A stretch of DNA of 64,000 bases from Okapia johnstoni (Eukaryota; Chordata; Mammalia; Artiodactyla; Giraffidae), in contig CM044322.1 of the NCBI GenBank assembly GCA_024291935.2, positions 68,191,405 through 68,255,404 on the forward strand, written 5' to 3'. The notes beneath the pieces were generated by a model. That model saw only the letters and a program-made list of their open reading frames with translations, was not told the DNA's origin and ran no database searches. The position numbers were made by a program, and so were the translations under genes. Positions 60,611-64,000 of the stretch are shown here, piece by piece (within the stretch, counting starts at the first letter, position 1; each line of letters starts with the position of its first letter).

Positions 60611-60716
60611 CAATTCAGTTCAGTCGCTCAGTCGTGTCCGACTCTTTGCAACCCCATGAACCGCAGCACGCCAGGCCTCCCTGTCCGTCACCAACTGCCG
60701 GAGTCTACCCAAACCC
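60611..60716 (-). mobile_element. 106-bp BovB 3' tail with target duplication
   Basis: Only the terminal BovB segment (CAGTCGCTCAGTCGTGTCCG to GGAGTCTACCCAAACCC). Flanked by ATGATTAGGAAAT (60598-60610) and ATGATTAGGTAAT (60717-60729), identical but for one base. Confidence 0.92.
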
Positions 60717-61506
60717 ATGATTAGGTAATAATCATTGATTTTTAGATAGTGTGAATGTCCTATTTTGGAAAGAATCTAATTTTTAAATTCCAGTTTTGAA
60801 TTTTATAAATTACTAACAAAATAAGAGGATTCTAAATAAGAATAATGAAATTGTTGATTATATGTAGCAATGTCACAAATTTCATAAATTTCAAAAAATT
60901 TCATGGACAATTTTATACATTTCCAAATTGAATCAGTATAATTAAAATGTATTAATAGTTAAAGTACAGCAAGAAAAGATACTTAGAAGTACAGCAAGAA
61001 GATACTTATAAATCATCTACCTTTAAATAAAAAGATATTTATATATCATATACATAGTAAAGACACCTAGAATTTGCCTATGTGGCCTTGAACATGTTTA
61101 CTCATTATGTTTCATATTTCAATTTGACATTTAGTATTTGCAGCCATACTATTGAAATTTAGAGTTACCCCTGAAAATGTAAGATCTTAAATTATAATCA
61201 TTGCAAGCATGTTGTTTATAGTTCAATATGTGTCTGAAGATGGAAAAGATAAACTAGCAATAGAATTTTATGAATCTTTCTGCCCTGATATTAATATCAT
61301 TTATCTTGACAAGTGTGAAGCTATATCTTACTGATTGATAGATACTCATGTGATCAAAATGTGAGTACTACTTACCAGAAAAATCCAATTAGCATTGAAG
61401 AAATACACTTTTTGTTTTTATATGATACTCTTTCTTTTAGGACCTATGAAGCCAGGAATTATAGTGGAGAAAATATCTATTTGATACATTCATGTAGGAG
61501 TTTTAG
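60717..61506 (+). other. End of block B and the sequence after it
   Basis: Matches block A to about 61150 (A ends in L1 at 15715). 61151-61506 has no counterpart in this window; its last 66 bp may be a truncated CCP exon (see findings). Confidence 0.5.
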
Positions 61507-64000
61507 GTCATACCTGAATGATCTAGTGGTTTTCCCTACTTTCTTCAATTTAAGTCTGATTTGGCAGTAAGGAGTTCATGATCTGATCCACAGTCCACTC
61601 CCGGTCTTGTTTTTGCTGACTGTATAGAGCCTCTCCATCTTTGGCTGCAAAGAATATCATCAGTCTGATTTCGGTGTTGGCCATCTGGTCATGTCCATGG
61701 GTAAAGTCTTCTCTTGTGTTGTTGGAAGAGGGTGTTTGCTATGATCAGTGCGTTCTCTTGGCAAAACTCTATTAGCCTTTTCCCTGCTTCATTCTGTACT
61801 CCAAGGCCAAATTTGCCTGTTACTCCAGGTGTTTCCTGACTTCCTACTTTTGCATTCCAGTCCCCTATAATGAAAAGGACATCTTTTTTGGGTGTTAGTT
61901 CTAAAAGGTCTTGTAGGTCTTCATAGAACCGTTCAACTTCAGCTTCTTCAGCATTACTGGTCGGGGCATAGACTTGGATTACCGTGATATTGAATGGTTT
62001 GCCTTGGAAACGAACAGATATCATTCTGTCATTTTTGAGATTGCATCCAAGTACTGTATTTTGGACTCTTTTGTTGACCATGATGGCTACTCCATTTCTT
62101 CTAAGGGATTCCTGCCCACAGTAGTAGATATAATGGTCATCTGAGTTAAATTCATCCATTCCAGTCCATCTTAGTTCGCTGATTCCTAGAATGTCGATGT
62201 TCACTCTTGCCATCTCCTGTTTGACCACTTCCAATTTGCCTTGATTCATGGACCTAACATTCCAGGTTCCTATGCAATATTGCTCTTTACAGCATCGGAC
62301 TTTGCTTCTATCGCCAGTCACCTCCACAGCTGGGTATTGTTTTTGCTTTGGCTCCATCCCATCATTCTTTCTGGAGTTATTTCTCCACTGATCTCCAGTA
62401 GCATATTGGACACCTACTGACCTGGGGAGTTCATCTTTCATTTTCCTATCTTTTTGCCTTTTCATACTGTTCATGGGGTTCTCAAGGCAAGATTACTGAA
62501 GTGGTTTGCCATTCCCTTCTCCAGTGGACCATATTCTGTCAGACCTCTCCATCATGACCTGTCCATCTTGGGTGGCCCCACAAGGCATGGCTTAGTTTAA
62601 GTGAGTTAGACGAGGCTGTGGTCCATGTGATTAGAGTGGCTAGTTTTCTGTGATTATAGTTTCAGTGTGTCTGCCCTCTGATGCCCTCTGGCAACACCTA
62701 CCATCTTACTTGGGATTCTCTTACCTTGGACGTGGGGTATCTCTTCACAGCTGCTCCAGCAAAGCGCAGCCGCTGCTCCTTACCTTGGACAAGGAGTATC
62801 TTCTCACGGCCGCCCCTCCTGACCTTGAATGTGGAGTAGTTCCTCCAAATCCTTTATGATTATACAGTGGAAGTGACAAATAGATTTAAGGGACTAGATC
62901 TGATAGACAGAGTGCCTGATGAACTATGGACAGAGGTTCGTGACATTGTACAGGAGACAGGGATCAAGATCATCCCCATGGAAAAGAAATGCCAAAAAAG
63001 CAAAAAGGCTGTCTGAGGAGGCCTTAAAAATAGCTGTAAAAAGAAGAGAAGTGAAAAGCAAAGGGTAAAAGGAAATATATTCCCTTCTGAATGCAGAGTT
63101 CCAAAGAATAGCAAGGAGAGATAAGAAAGCCTTCCTTAGCGAACAATGCACAGAAATATAGGAAAACAATAGAATGGGAAAGACTAAAGATCTCTTCAAG
63201 AAAATTAGAGATACCAAGGGAACATTTCATGCAAAGATGGGCTCGATAAAGGACAGAAATCGTATGGACATAACAGAAGCAGAAGATATTAAGAAGAGGT
63301 GGCAAGAATACACAGAAGAACTGTACAAAAAAGATCTTCATGACCCAGATATTCCCAATGGTGTGATCACTCACCTAGAGCCAGACATCCTGGAATGTGA
63401 AGTCAAGTGGGCCTTAGAAAGAATCACTATGAACAAAGTTAGTGGAGGTGATAGAATTCCAGTTGAGCTATTTCAAATCCTGAAAGTTGACGCTGTGAAA
63501 GTGCTGCACTCAATATACCAGCAAATTTGGAAAACTCAGCAGTGGCCACAGGACTGGAAAAGGTCAGTTTTCATTCCAATCCCAAAGAAAGGCAATGCCA
63601 AACAACGCTCAAACTACCGCACAATTGCACTCATTTCACACGCTAGCAAAGTAATGCTCAAAATTCTCCAAGCCGGGCTTCAGCAATACGTGAACCGTGA
63701 ACTTCCAGATGTTCAAGCTGGTTTTCGAAAACGCAGAGGAACTAGAGATCAAATTGCCAACATCCACTGGATCATCAAAAAAGCAAGAGAGTTCCAGGAA
63801 AACATCTATTTCTGCTTTATTGACTATGCCAAAGCCTTTGACTGTGTGGATCACAATAAACTGTGGAAAATTCTGAAAGAGATGGGAATACCAGACCACC
63901 TGACCTGCCTCTTGAGAAACCTGTATGCAGGTCAGGAAGCAATAGTTAGAACTGGATATGGAACAACAGACTGGTTCCAAATAAGAAAAGGAGTACATTA
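61507..64000. mobile_element. BovB LINE with inverted 5' part, continues past the window
   Basis: 61507-62850 is the BovB 5'UTR and endonuclease in minus sense: the open piece 61689-62474 carries YCIGTWNVRSMNQGKLEVV, LGISELRWTGMDEF, and FIIGDWNAKVGSQETPG, an APE-type endonuclease. From about 62855 the strand flips and the element continues in plus sense into RT (NRELPDVQAGFRKRRGTRDQ, FIDYAKAFDCVDHNKLW) to the window end. The two parts are adjacent in the BovB sequence (GACCTAAA at 61507, TCCTTTATGATTATAC at 62846), so the 5' part was inverted at insertion. Plus-strand frames 62900-63630 contain stops. The 3' end lies outside the window. Confidence 0.92.
61689..62474 (-). pseudogene. BovB endonuclease domain fragment, 261 codons open
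   Basis: An APE-like endonuclease of the RTE clade: starts [17 protein letters not shown], has the LGISELRW motif with its metal-binding Glu, the VYAPTSN segment and the DWNAKVG motif. The open frame ends LFQQHKRRLYPWT, where the frame is lost (the element reads on in another frame toward 61507). Not functional as it stands, because the RT lies on the opposite strand after an inversion. Confidence 0.85.

Larger units (their letters stand above)
53660..61150 (+). repeat. Duplicated block B (diverged copy of 11225-15690)
   Basis: Intron and exon sequence colinear with block A but expanded to about 7.5 kb by insertions absent from A: BovB at 54387-54750 and 57379-58718, Bov-tA at 56380-56612 and 60384-60592, CHR-2 with BovB at 59290-60150, BovB tail at 60611-60716. 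It keeps about 340 bp near 55400-55760 that A lost. Its left edge coincides with the inverted L1 ending at 53630. Confidence 0.88.

Overview
The window is vertebrate nuclear DNA from a bovid ruminant. BovB LINEs, Bov-tA SINEs (single and dimeric) and ruminant-type L1 copies cover most of it, with one CHR-2-type SINE and one class II endogenous retroviral LTR. I see no bacterial genes, tRNA or rRNA genes, or CRISPR array. The only host coding sequence is a set of complement control protein (CCP, sushi) exons of the complement factor H (CFH/CFHR) family, all on the + strand. Their numbers below are CFH domain numbers, assigned from remembered human CFH.

Layout. (1) 294-28294: an exon series CCP7 - CCP8 - CCP9 - CCP19 - CCP20 with a terminal stop, which is the domain plan of a CFHR3/CFHR4-type gene whose 5' exons lie before the window. 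CCP7 and CCP19 are open. CCP8 (1 nt lost), CCP9 (2 nt lost) and CCP20 (1 nt gained) are frameshifted, so as written the gene is a pseudogene, or some of the indels are assembly errors. Its introns hold an 8 kb L1 carrying an interstitial telomere repeat (930-9190), a BovB (16374-19046) and a BovB split by an L1 (19951-26763). (2) 28295-39493: its 3' flank, full of BovB pieces, an L1/BovB chimera and a solo LTR. (3) 40137-49092: a second paralogue fragment, CCP13 (open, with a fifth cysteine), CCP14 (8 nt deletion, first cysteine lost) and CCP15 (three stop codons). (4) 53640-61506: a diverged duplicate of the CCP9 region at 11225-15690. Its CCP9 copy is dead: split by BovB, with both splice sites lost. 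(5) 61507-64000: a BovB with an inverted 5' part, running off the window.

Working together: an intact CFHR-like gene would encode a secreted, liver-type plasma protein made of beads of about 60 residues, each with two disulfides. CCP7 would bind heparin or sialic acid, and CCP19-20 would bind C3b/C3d and host glycans. What is seen instead is birth and death of CFHR paralogues by segmental duplication in a repeat-dense locus. Nothing here supports a wholly new system. The most useful observations are the shuffled CCP exons, the A/B duplication with its dated lesions, the telomeric repeat inside L1, and three retrotransposon insertions with unusual structure.
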